64,000 nucleotides of DNA, from positions 2,044,001 through 2,108,000 of the forward strand of contig NZ_CP150254.1 of NCBI RefSeq assembly GCF_037975445.1. The letters are read 5' to 3'. Both the position numbers and the translations under genes were made by a program. This document shows, one piece after another, positions 18,589 to 27,499 of the stretch (its first letter is position 1; each line of letters begins with the position of its first letter). The stretch is from Peribacillus sp. FSL P2-0133. GTDB taxonomy: Bacteria > Bacillota > Bacilli > Bacillales > DSM-1321. The notes beneath the pieces are model-generated. The model searched no databases. It saw only the letters and a list, made by a program, of their open reading frames with translations, and had not been told where the DNA came from.

Positions 18589-20040
18589 ATGCCATTACTT
18601 ATCGTAGCGATTGGGATTATCATGTTGCTAATTTTGATTACTGGATTCAAATTAAATACATTTGTTTCATTAATTATTGTATCTTTTATTGTATCTTTAG
18701 CACTAGGAATGCCGCTAGAAAATGTTGTTAAATCAATTGAAGGTGGATTAGGAGGTACACTTGGTCATATAGCTTTAATATTTGGACTTGGTGCAATGCT
18801 TGGTAGGTTAATTGCTGATGCAGGGGGGGCCCAGCGTATTGCAATGACCTTAATTAACAAATTTGGAGAAAAAAGAATTCAGTGGGCTGTTGTGGTTGCT
18901 TCGTTTATTGTGGGTATAGCACTATTTTTCGAAGTAGGATTAGTTTTATTAATTCCAATTGTATTTTCAATTGCGAAAGAATTAAGAGTTTCTATTTTGC
19001 ACCTAGGTATTCCTATGGCTGCAGCCTTATTAGCAACTCATAGTTTCTTACCCCCACATCCAGGGCCAACAGTAATAGCTGGTGAATATGGTGCAGATAT
19101 TGGATTAGTTTTACTTTACGGTATTATTGTCGCAATACCAACCGTCATTTTAGCAGGTCCTCTATATACTAAGGTTGCTAAAAAAGTTGTACCTGATGCA
19201 TTCAACAAAACAGGTAATATAGCTTCTTTAGGCGAACAAAAAACATTCCAACTTGAAGAAACACCAGCTTTCGGTATAAGTGTATTGACTGCAATGTTCC
19301 CCGTATTATTAATGGCTATATCTACAATTGTTGATATGATTCAAAAATCAGTAGGATTTGAAGGGAATACATTATTAGAAATTGTTCGTCTTATAGGGAA
19401 CCCTTCGTCTGCAATGTTGATATCTTTATTTCTTGCATTCTATACAATGGGAATAGCAAGAAATATTCCAATAAAAGAAGTGATGGATTCTTGTTCATCA
19501 TCAATTGCAGCAATTGGTGTGATGCTATTAATTATTGGAGGTGGGGGTGCTTTCAAGCAAGTACTAATTGATGGTGGTGTAGGGGATTATGTAGCAGAAT
19601 TATTCACAGGAACTTCGATGTCACCTATCATACTTGCTTGGTTAGTTGCTGCGATATTACGGATATCTTTAGGATCAGCCACAGTTGCAGCTATGTCCAC
19701 TGCAGGATTAGTTATTCCAATGTTGGCTCAATACGACGCTAATTTAGCCTTAGTAACTCTTGCAACTGGAGCAGGCAGCTCAATTTGCTCGCATGTTAAT
19801 GATGCAGGATTTTGGATGATTAAAGAATATTTTGGATTAAGCATAAAGGAAACATTTTCAACATGGACAATACTTTCCACTATTACTTCTATAGCAGGAT
19901 TAGGGTTTATTTTATTATTAGATGCATCCTTCATTATTTCGGGAGCAGTAATAATTCTCATTAGTATAGTAGCAATATATTTCAGTATGTTTGACCGATC
20001 TAAGGCTAAAAGAAACGCTTTGGGGGATATAAAGGCATAA
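18589..20040 (+). CDS. GntP family permease, probable aldonate importer
   Basis: A 483-residue membrane protein with about 12-14 hydrophobic segments and GntP signatures: [20 protein letters not shown], the [17 protein letters not shown] loop and the C-terminal [17 protein letters not shown]. These proton symporters bring gluconate and related sugar acids across the membrane. Its place 277 bases after the YjhG-like dehydratase, and the pairing of E. coli yjhG with the GntP-type gene yjhF, point to pentonate uptake. ATG 18589 follows a good GGAGG site. Substrate is inferred from context. Confidence 0.92.
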   Translation: MPLLIVAIGIIMLLILITGFKLNTFVSLIIVSFIVSLALGMPLENVVKSIEGGLGGTLGHIALIFGLGAMLGRLIADAGGAQRIAMTLINKFGEKRIQWAVVVASFIVGIALFFEVGLVLLIPIVFSIAKELRVSILHLGIPMAAALLATHSFLPPHPGPTVIAGEYGADIGLVLLYGIIVAIPTVILAGPLYTKVAKKVVPDAFNKTGNIASLGEQKTFQLEETPAFGISVLTAMFPVLLMAISTIVDMIQKSVGFEGNTLLEIVRLIGNPSSAMLISLFLAFYTMGIARNIPIKEVMDSCSSSIAAIGVMLLIIGGGGAFKQVLIDGGVGDYVAELFTGTSMSPIILAWLVAAILRISLGSATVAAMSTAGLVIPMLAQYDANLALVTLATGAGSSICSHVNDAGFWMIKEYFGLSIKETFSTWTILSTITSIAGLGFILLLDASFIISGAVIILISIVAIYFSMFDRSKAKRNALGDIKA

Positions 20041-20238
20041 AACCTTTTGGAAAACAAGGGGACGGTTTGAGACCAGTGATAAAGTCTATTTAAATAAGAA
20101 AGAGAAGTTGATAACCTACTATAAATAATGTAAGACGGGGGAAGAATTGCTCGTGGTGATGGTGATTTAAGAACAGCGAAATAAGTTTATAAAGCTGCTC
20201 GTCCAACAAGATCTGCTCGATGAAACAATTTCCGGGAG

Positions 20239-20463
20239 ATGTATATAAGAGTAGTTTTTTTCGTGGTCCTCATTGTGAGGACTTTTTTTGTTGCAAATAT
20301 AAACACCCAATTAATTCTAGGTATTTTGGGAGTAATGAGCGTATATTGTATTGGATGCGCTTCAAAAGAATTATTTTATAAAAAAGCCCATTTTACTAGA
20401 TTGGTTCGATATACCAGAAATGGAAAAATTGAGAGGGTTATATTAATGAGTAGGGAAGTGTAA
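20239..20463 (+). CDS. Small membrane protein, unknown function
   Basis: A 74-residue protein with two hydrophobic stretches (about 3-22 and 25-43) and a basic C-terminal tail. I do not recognise it. The putative ribosome site CCGGGAG sits almost against the ATG at 20239, so the true start may differ. It ends three bases before the next small membrane protein, and the two are probably co-transcribed. Confidence 0.5.
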   Translation: MYIRVVFFVVLIVRTFFVANINTQLILGILGVMSVYCIGCASKELFYKKAHFTRLVRYTRNGKIERVILMSREV

Positions 20464-20466
20464 ATA

Positions 20467-20820
20467 ATGCTCTGGAAAATTTACTTTTGGCTAATTATAG
20501 CTATATCGATAGCATCATTGTTTGTAGAAGCGGTTCATGGTCCGGTGATAGAAACTACGGATACTGTTATCAGTATTATTTCCACAATTGGATTATTTGG
20601 TTATGTATATAACAAACAATTGTTATCAAAGTCATTCTGGAAATTCGTATTTATAATAACTGTAATTGAAGTGCTTGCATACACAATGTTGGATGTGCTT
20701 AATGATCCAGAACTTGGAATAGGAGGAATGATTTTTGTTACAGCTTTCACGCTTATCATAATGTATCCTTTCTTTCTAGGTTTATATAGATATGGATTCC
20801 GTAAGCAAAATTTAGCTTAG
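20467..20820 (+). CDS. Four-helix membrane protein, unknown function
   Basis: A 117-residue hydrophobic protein with about four membrane segments (3-22, 33-47, 57-76 and 83-105), ending in a basic tail. The ribosome site AGGGAAGTG overlaps the end of the preceding small gene, indicating translational coupling. No family recognised. The neighbourhood (integrase remnant 600 bases on) suggests an acquired segment. Confidence 0.6.
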   Translation: MLWKIYFWLIIAISIASLFVEAVHGPVIETTDTVISIISTIGLFGYVYNKQLLSKSFWKFVFIITVIEVLAYTMLDVLNDPELGIGGMIFVTAFTLIIMYPFFLGLYRYGFRKQNLA

Positions 20821-20882
20821 TGATTTCTTAAATTACAGATACATTTGTTTGAATAAGGCATTAAAAAAGGAGACCATAAAAT

Positions 20883-21107
20883 ATGTTAACAGTCGATAAT
20901 TATATTGATTCTATTAAAGCTAACCTTGAGAAACATTCAGATTTGTTAGTAGGTAACCTTAAAAATATCATTACATACCACTATTTTTCTGAAATAGATT
21001 TGTTGGATTTTACCGCATTTATTGAGACTACTACTTTTGAAATTTCAATAAGGATGTTCTCTATGGATAGGGGGCTTTTCCAATTTGGTATTTCAGTTAA
21101 AAAATAA
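20883..21107 (+). CDS. Small hypothetical protein
   Basis: A 74-residue soluble protein after a strong AAAGGAG site, with a mixed helix/strand look (TVDNYIDSIKANLEKHSDLL...DFTAFIETTTFEISIRMFS). I do not recognise it. Short, orphan and next to integrase debris; it could be a cut-down immunity-type or phage protein, but nothing proves this. Confidence 0.5.
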   Translation: MLTVDNYIDSIKANLEKHSDLLVGNLKNIITYHYFSEIDLLDFTAFIETTTFEISIRMFSMDRGLFQFGISVKK

Positions 21108-21383
21108 ATTGAAAATGCTCACCTATTTGCTCACCTGCCATTGAAATATTATGATATTAAGTGAAGTTATTTTAGGTGGATTTGACCAAAGATGTTGGTA
21201 TTATTACCTTGTTATTTCCTATTAAATTAATAATTGAATGGGCGGCATGATGTAATAAGGGGTTAAAACCTTGTTATATCAACGTCTAAAATGATAATAT
21301 GCTATTCTTGTCCTCGTTTTTTTTAAAACACGGCAACCTGTGACAAAAAAGCTAACTATAGGAGAAGGTCCTTCAGCAGTTTG

Positions 21384-21865
21384 CTAAACTGTTGGGAGGC
21401 CTTTTCTTCCATATTGGCTCATGTGAGCATAGATATTCATTGTAGTATTAATATCTGTATGTCCAATTCGCTGTTGTATTTCTTTAATGCCAACTCCAGC
21501 TTCAATCAATAATGAAGTTTGCGTATGTCTAAATGAGTGTGGAGTAATGTTCTTTTCTATTTCTGCTTTTTTTAGAAGCCTTTTTAGCCGGGTCTCAATA
21601 ACTTTTCTTAATTGTGGACTCCCATTCTCTCAAGCGAAAATAAATCCGTTATCTTGGTAAAAAAGTCTGTTTTTTAATTTAATTTAATTTAATTTTGTTT
21701 AAGCCGATGCTTCTTTAACATGTTTATCAGCATTTCATCAATCCTGATTGTTCGGACAGAGCCCTTTGTCTTTGGCGTTACAAGCTGATATTTTTCAAAA
21801 TGATTGTTAGGGTTATAAAGAGTTTTAGTAACTCTAATAGAACCTAATCTAAAGGCGACATATAG
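21384..21865 (-). pseudogene. Tyrosine recombinase (integrase) C-terminal catalytic domain, decayed
   Basis: Minus-strand translation gives VTKTLYNPNNHFEKYQLVTP, then KTKGSVRTIRIDEMLINMLKKH, a stop, LFYQDNGFIFA, a stop, and PQLRKVIETRLKRLLKK followed by the catalytic end: TPHSFRHTQTSLLIEAG (HxxR), QQRIGHTDINTTMNIYAHM (GH...Y). The family is that of phage and ICE integrases. It contains at least two nonsense or frame breaks, one at a pentanucleotide repeat (TTTAA/TTAAT units near 21672-21695). The N-terminal half is gone. It marks a former integrated element. Confidence 0.8.
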
Positions 21866-22137
21866 ATATCTGGAAGAAAAGGGGAAGGTTACGAATACGA
21901 AGGAGCCTGGTTTAAAAATTTGGCAACCATAGTATTTCTATATAATTACAGTTGAAAAGTGCGATAATTTGTACTAGGGTTATCGCCATTAATCCTATTA
22001 AGCTATGTGACAACGGGTTTGGAATAGCAGAACCATTTGCTAGAGGTTTGTTGATTTTATAGCCACCTATTAAAGAGGCTGAAATATAAAAAGAAGGCCC
22101 AATAAAATAGAAATTCTATCAGTTCAAAGGTACCAAT

Positions 22138-22172
22138 GAAAAAGGAGTTGACCCCGTAAGGCCAACCCCTTG
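22138..22172 (-). terminator. Intrinsic terminator after the M14 carboxypeptidase
   Basis: On the minus strand AAGGGGTTGGCC pairs imperfectly with GGGGTCAACTCCTT, followed by a T-run. It lies just beyond the stop codon at 22180. Confidence 0.7.
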
Positions 22173-22179
22173 CAAACCG

Positions 22180-24585
22180 TTATTTTATTGTAAGCGTTAC
22201 AGAATTATAGTTTTTCCCATTACCAAGTGGATTGTAGTTTTTCTCAATGTTTCCTGCGGCGTCCACAGTGAAATAATTGATGGTTGTAGTCTTTTCAATT
22301 TTTAATGTTTCTGCAAATTCACGGGTGCCGCTTAATTTAATTTTAGCTGATTGGAAGGTTGGGCGGCTACCGTCAAGCGTATAATAAATGGTGGCTGGCT
22401 CACTTGTTTCAATCTTAACATCAACCGGACCTGTGTATTTACCGTTTCCAGGTGTAGCTTTTGAGGAAGGCGGCTGATGGTCTTTTGCACTGTTGTAGGC
22501 TACTTTCATTAAGCCAATCAACCCATTGGCAAATTCCATTGCTTCTTCATGACCTTCTACAAAGGCTGGCTGGAATCCAACTGCCTGCCATCTTTTTGTA
22601 TCCTTATTCCATAAATCTGCCCCTACTTCGAAGTTCCAGGCATAAATCCCCTTTTCATACCATAGGTAGTCCGCAGAGTTACCTGCAGCAGAGTATAGTA
22701 CGTCAGGAATTGGACCTGTACGACTAGGTAGAATGACCGTTCCGCGGTGGTCTTGAATATCATTTAAGATGTTATCAGAAGCTGCCCAGTAAAACGCTTC
22801 TTCACCAGCTGATGGGCGTGGCAGTGTTGTACGTTTTGAATCGTAAGCACCAGGGGACCACATGAAGTAGCCGCCATAACTATGAATATTCATTGCAAAC
22901 ATAATATTTGGGTTTTTGTCAGCAAGCCAGACAAGGTTTCTTCCTTCAGGCTCAGAGTTTTCAGCTGGTCCAGCGTAAGTTTCTCCCGTACAACTTGTAC
23001 CTCCGCCAATATAGCCATCAAAAACGGAACCAACAGAATGGTTGCGGTTAAGGTCAACTCCCCAATTATTACGGTACCCAGGATCAGAGGCAGTGGGACC
23101 ACAGTGATTGGTCATATTCTTACGCTGCATATTGTAATCATTTAAGCTGTAATTAGCACCATCAGGGTTTACTGAAGGTACAAGGAATATATCAAGATTA
23201 TCGACAAGCTTTCTTGTCTCACTATCTTGACTATAGTTTCGCAGTAGTCTTTCCGCCGTTTCGATTGTTACGAGTGGGGTCACCCATTCACGGGCATGCT
23301 CCTGAGCATATCCAAGAACACCTGGTTTAGAACCGTCACGATGCTTGCCGATTCGGATCGCTTTTACTGTAAAAGGATCACGGGAAACGTCTGCCCCAGC
23401 TTTCAAGCCGTCAGTTAATATCGCAGCATTTGTAGTTGGTGCGACAACACCAGCACCAGTATTACCGCGGTATGTAGTCGCAGTGACAAGTTGGCTAGCA
23501 TTCTCATTCAGTGCTTTAACCACTTGTGCGGCAGTACTTGTTGCCTTTCCTGACGAATCAGTAGCTAAATCTACTAAAATCTTGGTACCATCCACAGTCA
23601 CTTTTAGTGGTGCATTATTGGTTCCCGGATTCTTGAATTCTACCGATACATCATTCCCGCCTTCATGCCCCCATGCTTTTGAGGAAACAACAACTGCGAG
23701 ATTGGTCGTGCCGCCGATAGTTGCTTGGGCAAGACGTCTGTAACCATTTGTTTTATTTGGCATATCAATGATTTCTACCAAGTTCGGGAATTCTTTTGAA
23801 AGTTTTTCGGCACGTTCATATAATTCATTTGGTGCCATATAGTGATCAACAAAATCCGTAACATAATCTGTTTTTGGATGTTTCGGCTCTTTCCCTAACC
23901 ATTCAGTAATGGTGCTCGTAGCTGTTCCTCCAAGATTACTTTCAATTTTAACAGATGAAGGAATGGCGCTAACTGGTAAAAGCAAATAGTGATATAAATA
24001 TTCACCGTAATCTACCAATCTAGAAAGTGTAGCAGATTTTTCCTCACCGTTCTCGGTCCAAGTTGCTTTAAGTGCTGTGCTAGCAGTCGCACCGGCGCTT
24101 GATTTCACTTCGAGATATAGGAAGGTGCCTGATTGATTGGTAAAATGGTTTGCCCTAAGGACTTTAAGTGTATCCTCGGAAGCTGCCAGACTGGCTTGCA
24201 GCTGGACAGTAGATTGCTGCTCTGCCACGCGTGTGTTCCATTGATTTTCGGTGATCAGGGTCTCTTTTACATTGATGCCAAAGGTCTTTAACATGGCAAT
24301 TTCTGTTGGTGTGACAACGGCATCCACTTCATAGACTCCGTCGTGTGCTTCGATTCTGTGGGTAAGGTCAATTCCAAGCTCAAGAAGCTTGTCCTTTGCC
24401 TTATCATTTGGTACTACAAGTTGAACAATTGAGACCGATTCTTCCTTAGGAATCGGCTGGTCAGGTTGTTCGACCGCTGCAACCGGAATACTTAGGCCTG
24501 TATAAAATGTAGAGAACCCTAGTCCGGTTATGGCAGTCATCACCACTAAATTCCTTTTCCATTTCTGCTTTTTCTGTTTTGTCAA
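22180..24585 (-). CDS. Secreted M14 zinc carboxypeptidase with inserted domain and C-terminal chitobiase-like domain
   Basis: An exported metallopeptidase of about 801 residues. A basic N-terminus and hydrophobic segment (about 12-38) form the signal peptide. The M14 core is split: its first part is near 240-293, a roughly 110-residue Ala/Thr/Val-rich insert follows (about 291-403), and the catalytic part then shows HAREW (zinc His430 and Glu433), NIHSYGG (zinc His568) and NFEVGAD (catalytic Glu653). The C-terminus (about 715-801) has TIYYTLDGSRPT, typical of the chitobiase/hexosaminidase C-terminal Ig-like domain. It probably trims peptides outside the cell. I prefer TTG 24585 with GGGGG at good spacing; an in-frame TTG at 24600 is the longer option. 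Confidence 0.88.
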   Translation of the reverse strand: MTKQKKQKWKRNLVVMTAITGLGFSTFYTGLSIPVAAVEQPDQPIPKEESVSIVQLVVPNDKAKDKLLELGIDLTHRIEAHDGVYEVDAVVTPTEIAMLKTFGINVKETLITENQWNTRVAEQQSTVQLQASLAASEDTLKVLRANHFTNQSGTFLYLEVKSSAGATASTALKATWTENGEEKSATLSRLVDYGEYLYHYLLLPVSAIPSSVKIESNLGGTATSTITEWLGKEPKHPKTDYVTDFVDHYMAPNELYERAEKLSKEFPNLVEIIDMPNKTNGYRRLAQATIGGTTNLAVVVSSKAWGHEGGNDVSVEFKNPGTNNAPLKVTVDGTKILVDLATDSSGKATSTAAQVVKALNENASQLVTATTYRGNTGAGVVAPTTNAAILTDGLKAGADVSRDPFTVKAIRIGKHRDGSKPGVLGYAQEHAREWVTPLVTIETAERLLRNYSQDSETRKLVDNLDIFLVPSVNPDGANYSLNDYNMQRKNMTNHCGPTASDPGYRNNWGVDLNRNHSVGSVFDGYIGGGTSCTGETYAGPAENSEPEGRNLVWLADKNPNIMFAMNIHSYGGYFMWSPGAYDSKRTTLPRPSAGEEAFYWAASDNILNDIQDHRGTVILPSRTGPIPDVLYSAAGNSADYLWYEKGIYAWNFEVGADLWNKDTKRWQAVGFQPAFVEGHEEAMEFANGLIGLMKVAYNSAKDHQPPSSKATPGNGKYTGPVDVKIETSEPATIYYTLDGSRPTFQSAKIKLSGTREFAETLKIEKTTTINYFTVDAAGNIEKNYNPLGNGKNYNSVTLTIK

Positions 24586-25033
24586 AAACTGCACCCCCAA
24601 AATGCTAGAAATTTTAATACAAGCTTATTGTAAATTGAATGTACTTAATATCTTGTCGTAAAATCAGGGGCAGATAAAAATCGGCTCTACAATAATTTTA
24701 TTGAGAAAATATAATACTTTATTTTAGAAGAATAAATTTTAGGCTGTTTTTCCTATTTAAAAAGTACTGTGCCACTCGAAATCTAGTAATTTTAGGAGTA
24801 CAAAATTACTGGATTTTATTCCATTATAATTCCCATAAACTGTATATTTATAATCAACTGTTTTTATTGTTTAATATTGTTGCTTTTTGTTTAATTTTGT
24901 AAAAGGAAAGTTGTAATATATTTCATGTGAATTGCGGCTCTATTGTTAAAAGCCATTAAATGCCTATCAACCTTTGTGCCAGTCCAACATTTAATAAAGA
25001 AACAAGAATTATTATGAATAGGAATGATGGGGA
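24586..25033. other. Gene-free A/T-rich intergenic region
   Basis: About 450 bases upstream of the carboxypeptidase. I see no gene, clear operator or stable hairpin, only the probable promoter region of the minus-strand peptidase. Confidence 0.5.
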
Positions 25034-25192
25034 ATGGCAAAAAGAAACCGAGGAAAAACAATCAGCTACTTGCCTTCAAATGGCAGAGGGACGTGCCCAC
25101 TGTGTGAAAGAACAGGAGTAAAGCTTCTCTACCCGCACAAAACTGAAACAAACCAAACCATCAAAGTCTGCAAAAACTGCCGCCATAAATAA
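25034..25192 (+). CDS. Small zinc-ribbon protein
   Basis: A 52-residue basic protein, MAKRNRGKTISYLPSNGRGT..., with two cysteine pairs, CPLC and CKNC, about 20 residues apart. This is the spacing of a small zinc ribbon that could bind RNA or DNA. The only nearby ribosome site (GGGG) is close to the ATG, so the start is uncertain. I do not recognise a named family. Confidence 0.55.
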   Translation: MAKRNRGKTISYLPSNGRGTCPLCERTGVKLLYPHKTETNQTIKVCKNCRHK

Positions 25193-25413
25193 AAATCTCA
25201 TAGTATAAAAAATCACATTCAGCAATTGACCGTAAAAATGAAACCATGGAAATGGAAGCTATTACTATGGTAAAAGCACTACAAGCAAGTAAAAACCGTA
25301 CAGAAGCAGAATCAGCTATGGCGAAGGAGAACCTATACTTTGGCTCGTCTGCAGAGAGATATTCTCGAGCTTGCGATAACAGATTTAATCGAGAAATATT
25401 GTAAATAAAAAAC

Positions 25414-25440
25414 GCCAACATCCATTGGGTGCTGGCGTTA
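25414..25440 (-). terminator. Hairpin, terminator on the minus strand
   Basis: AACGCCA / TGGCGTT stem around CATCCATTGGGTGC. On the minus strand it is followed by a T-run, so it would stop transcription coming from the right. Upstream at about 25205-25404 a plus-strand frame (SAIDRKNETMEMEAITMVKAL...FNREIL) lacks a clear start and was not called as a gene. Confidence 0.5.
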
Positions 25441-25639
25441 CATCTATAGGGTAATTCATTAAAGTCTATGAATATAAAAAAAATCTGGCAACATTAGAAC
25501 AGTTTGAATAATAATTCCCATTCGGTGGGATAGTATTCTTACACCTAAATGGTGTCTATCCCTGTTATCAGTTGCCTGGTGCAGGGGAGGTTTATTGTCC
25601 TGGTAAGTTACTATGTGAGAAACACATTCAATTCGGCTT

Positions 25640-26060
25640 AATACAGCTCTTCCCAGTGCCCTTATATGAAGAAGGGAGGCGGAAGAATTATTAATATTGC
25701 TTCCACCTCTATTAAACAGCCGATTCCAGGGCTCATTCTTTCTAACACAATCCGTTTAGGAATCGTTGGTCTTACGAAAACGCTTTCTGTAGAATTGGCC
25801 CCTTATAATATTTTAGTTAATACGGTTGCGCCAGGCAGAATTGCAACAGAAAGAACGGACCATCTTGATCAGATAAATGCTGATAGACAGGGGATTTCCC
25901 GAGAAGCAGCAGCAGAACAGTCGAAAAAGACCATTCCTCTGGAACGGTATGGCACACCTGAAGAATTTGCAAAAGTCGTAACTTTTCTTGTATCAGAGGC
26001 AAGCACATATATTCGGGTAGCTCTGTACTTGTCGATGGTGGGATGGTTACATCCATTTAG
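25640..26060 (+). pseudogene. Short-chain dehydrogenase/reductase, 5'-truncated and frameshifted
   Basis: The C-terminal half of an SDR enzyme: PYMKKGGGRIINIAS, SNTIRLGIVGLTKTLSVELAPYNILVNTVAPGRIAT and RYGTPEEFAKVVTFLVSEAS. The family ending GSSVLVDGGMVTSI appears only after a frame change near 26012, so a small indel destroyed it. The N-terminal NAD-binding TGxxxGIG part is absent. The usual YxxxK position reads IRLGI, as in a divergent SDR subgroup or by decay. Confidence 0.75.
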
Positions 26061-26380
26061 TTAGGAGTTTTGTCCAATGGCAGCTTTTATCGAGGGGGAA
26101 AGGACAAAATCTATTTAAGCATCTTATTAATACTTTATCAAAGATAAATCAAGTAAGAGGACTGCCCATTCACAGAATTCGCTTCTGGTGTAAAAAGCTT
26201 AAACTGATGGTAAGTAATCTAGCAATTTAAGGCATTTAGCTTAAAAGTAATGTATGCATATAAGCCTGATTATTTGTAATTGCTCGATATTTGTTTCAAA
26301 AAGGGATTATAAAAATAATTTAAATTTTTAATTCTGTCTCAAAATTTAAGAATACTCGTTACAATGAGATTCAATAAAAA

Positions 26381-26410
26381 AAGCCTCTAAGGGAATGAAC
26401 TTAGAGGTTT
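26381..26410 (-). terminator. Hairpin terminator, minus strand
   Basis: AAGCCTCTAAG / CTTAGAGGTTT (26381-26391 with 26400-26410), with a T-run on the minus strand. No intact gene ends here; it may be left over from a lost gene. The stretch 26061-26760 otherwise shows no supported gene. Confidence 0.6.
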
Positions 26411-26756
26411 ATTCTGAATACAACTGGTCCTGGACAATCGTTTCAGAGATCAAAATAAGGAGTACCTATATTATACAGTGAACAAGTGTGAATGTTCTGT
26501 GAAATGATACGTGTAAGTTGTGTACTTTTTTTGAACACTTCCATTCTGTCTCGCTACAACAAGATTACTTTTCATTTTGAGACAGTGAATTTTATATATT
26601 TTAAACTTTCTATAATTTATCTTATGTAAAATCTCTTAGTCTTAAGTTGGATAACTCGTTTACCCGGATACCACTTCCTAAGAAGAGAGATAAAATCGCA
26701 AAATCACGTTCCTTAATTAATCTAAATGGAGGAGTGTTAAGACCTATATCTGGTGA

Positions 26757-26815
26757 AAGGGAAATGGATGTACCAGTATCGTGCAGTAGAGTCCGAAGGA
26801 AGCACTGAAATCTAA
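26757..26815 (+). pseudogene. Probable IS6-family transposase fragment
   Basis: One frame reads KWMYQYRAVESEGSTE, which resembles the conserved KWMYLYRAVDSEGNT segment following the first catalytic Asp region of IS6/IS26-type transposases. Only this short stretch is recognisable and no terminal repeats were seen. Low to moderate confidence. Confidence 0.45.
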
Positions 26816-26885
26816 TTTTTAATTAATGTATAACTTTGGTAAAGTTAGATTATAAAAATAACCAATCATCTTAGGGAGGAAGCAA

Positions 26886-27272
26886 ATGAAGGTAAAAAAA
26901 ATACATCATGTAGCTATAATTTGTTCCGATTATGAAAAATCAAAAAACTTCTATGTAAACATTTTAGGATGTGATATTAAGCAGGAAACATATCGGGCAG
27001 AAAGGAAGTCCTATAAATTAGATTTAATGGTGGGAGGGGAATATCAGATGGAATTGTTTTCATTTCCGGATAGCCCCCACCGTCCAAGTTATCCAGAAGC
27101 AAGAGGGCTTAGACATCTTGCTTTTGAAGTAGAAGATATTCATCAAGCTATTGAAGGTTTAGAAAAAGAAAACATTCCAGTCGAACCTATCCGTGTTGAT
27201 GAGTTAACAGGAAAAAGGTTTACTTTTTTTTGTGATCCGGATGATTTGCCTCTTGAAATATATGAAAAGTAG
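26886..27272 (+). CDS. VOC family protein, YaeR/SMU1112c-like
   Basis: A 128-residue metal-dependent vicinal-oxygen-chelate protein of two beta-alpha-beta-beta-beta modules. It resembles E. coli YaeR over its full length: HHVAIICSDYEKSKNFYVNILG, YQMELFSFPDSPHRPSYPEARGLRHLAFEV, and FTFFCDPDDLPLEIYE. Probable metal ligands are His8, Glu56, the His of LRHLAF and the C-terminal Glu of LEIYE. Function of the family is uncertain (glyoxalase- or dioxygenase-like). Good AGGGAGGA site before ATG 26886. A 50-base copy of part of this gene lies at 29670-29719. Confidence 0.9.
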   Translation: MKVKKIHHVAIICSDYEKSKNFYVNILGCDIKQETYRAERKSYKLDLMVGGEYQMELFSFPDSPHRPSYPEARGLRHLAFEVEDIHQAIEGLEKENIPVEPIRVDELTGKRFTFFCDPDDLPLEIYEK

Positions 27273-27351
27273 CAATTACCAGAAGGGTTATGTATATTTC
27301 GATATAAGAAAAGACTTCCATCAAGGTGCCCTAAAACCAAAATAGTATTTA

Positions 27352-27396
27352 AAACGAAAATGGCAATCATTTTGTGATTTCCATTTTCGTTTCTTT
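27352..27396 (+). terminator. Intrinsic terminator after the YaeR-like gene
   Basis: A 12-bp perfect stem AAACGAAAATGG / CCATTTTCGTTT (27352-27363 with 27381-27392) followed by a T-rich run. It could also serve the minus-strand P450 gene whose stop is at 27500. Confidence 0.8.
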
Positions 27397-27499
27397 ATTT
27401 TTTAGGTCATAAAATCCGAATTATATATTTAGTTTTTATCAACCTAGTGCAGTATAATTTCTAATAACTGGAATAAATATAGGGTGTTCGTTTATATTC

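Noticed and set aside
20138..20223. Frame reading GRIARGDGDLRTAK, stop, VYKAARPTRSAR, vaguely like a small basic ribosomal protein
   Set aside because: No start codon, in-frame stop, too short to judge.
25205..25404. Plus-strand frame with MEMEAITMVKALQASKNRTEAESAMAKENLYFGSS
   Set aside because: No ribosome site near any start codon; possible small phage-type protein but not supportable.
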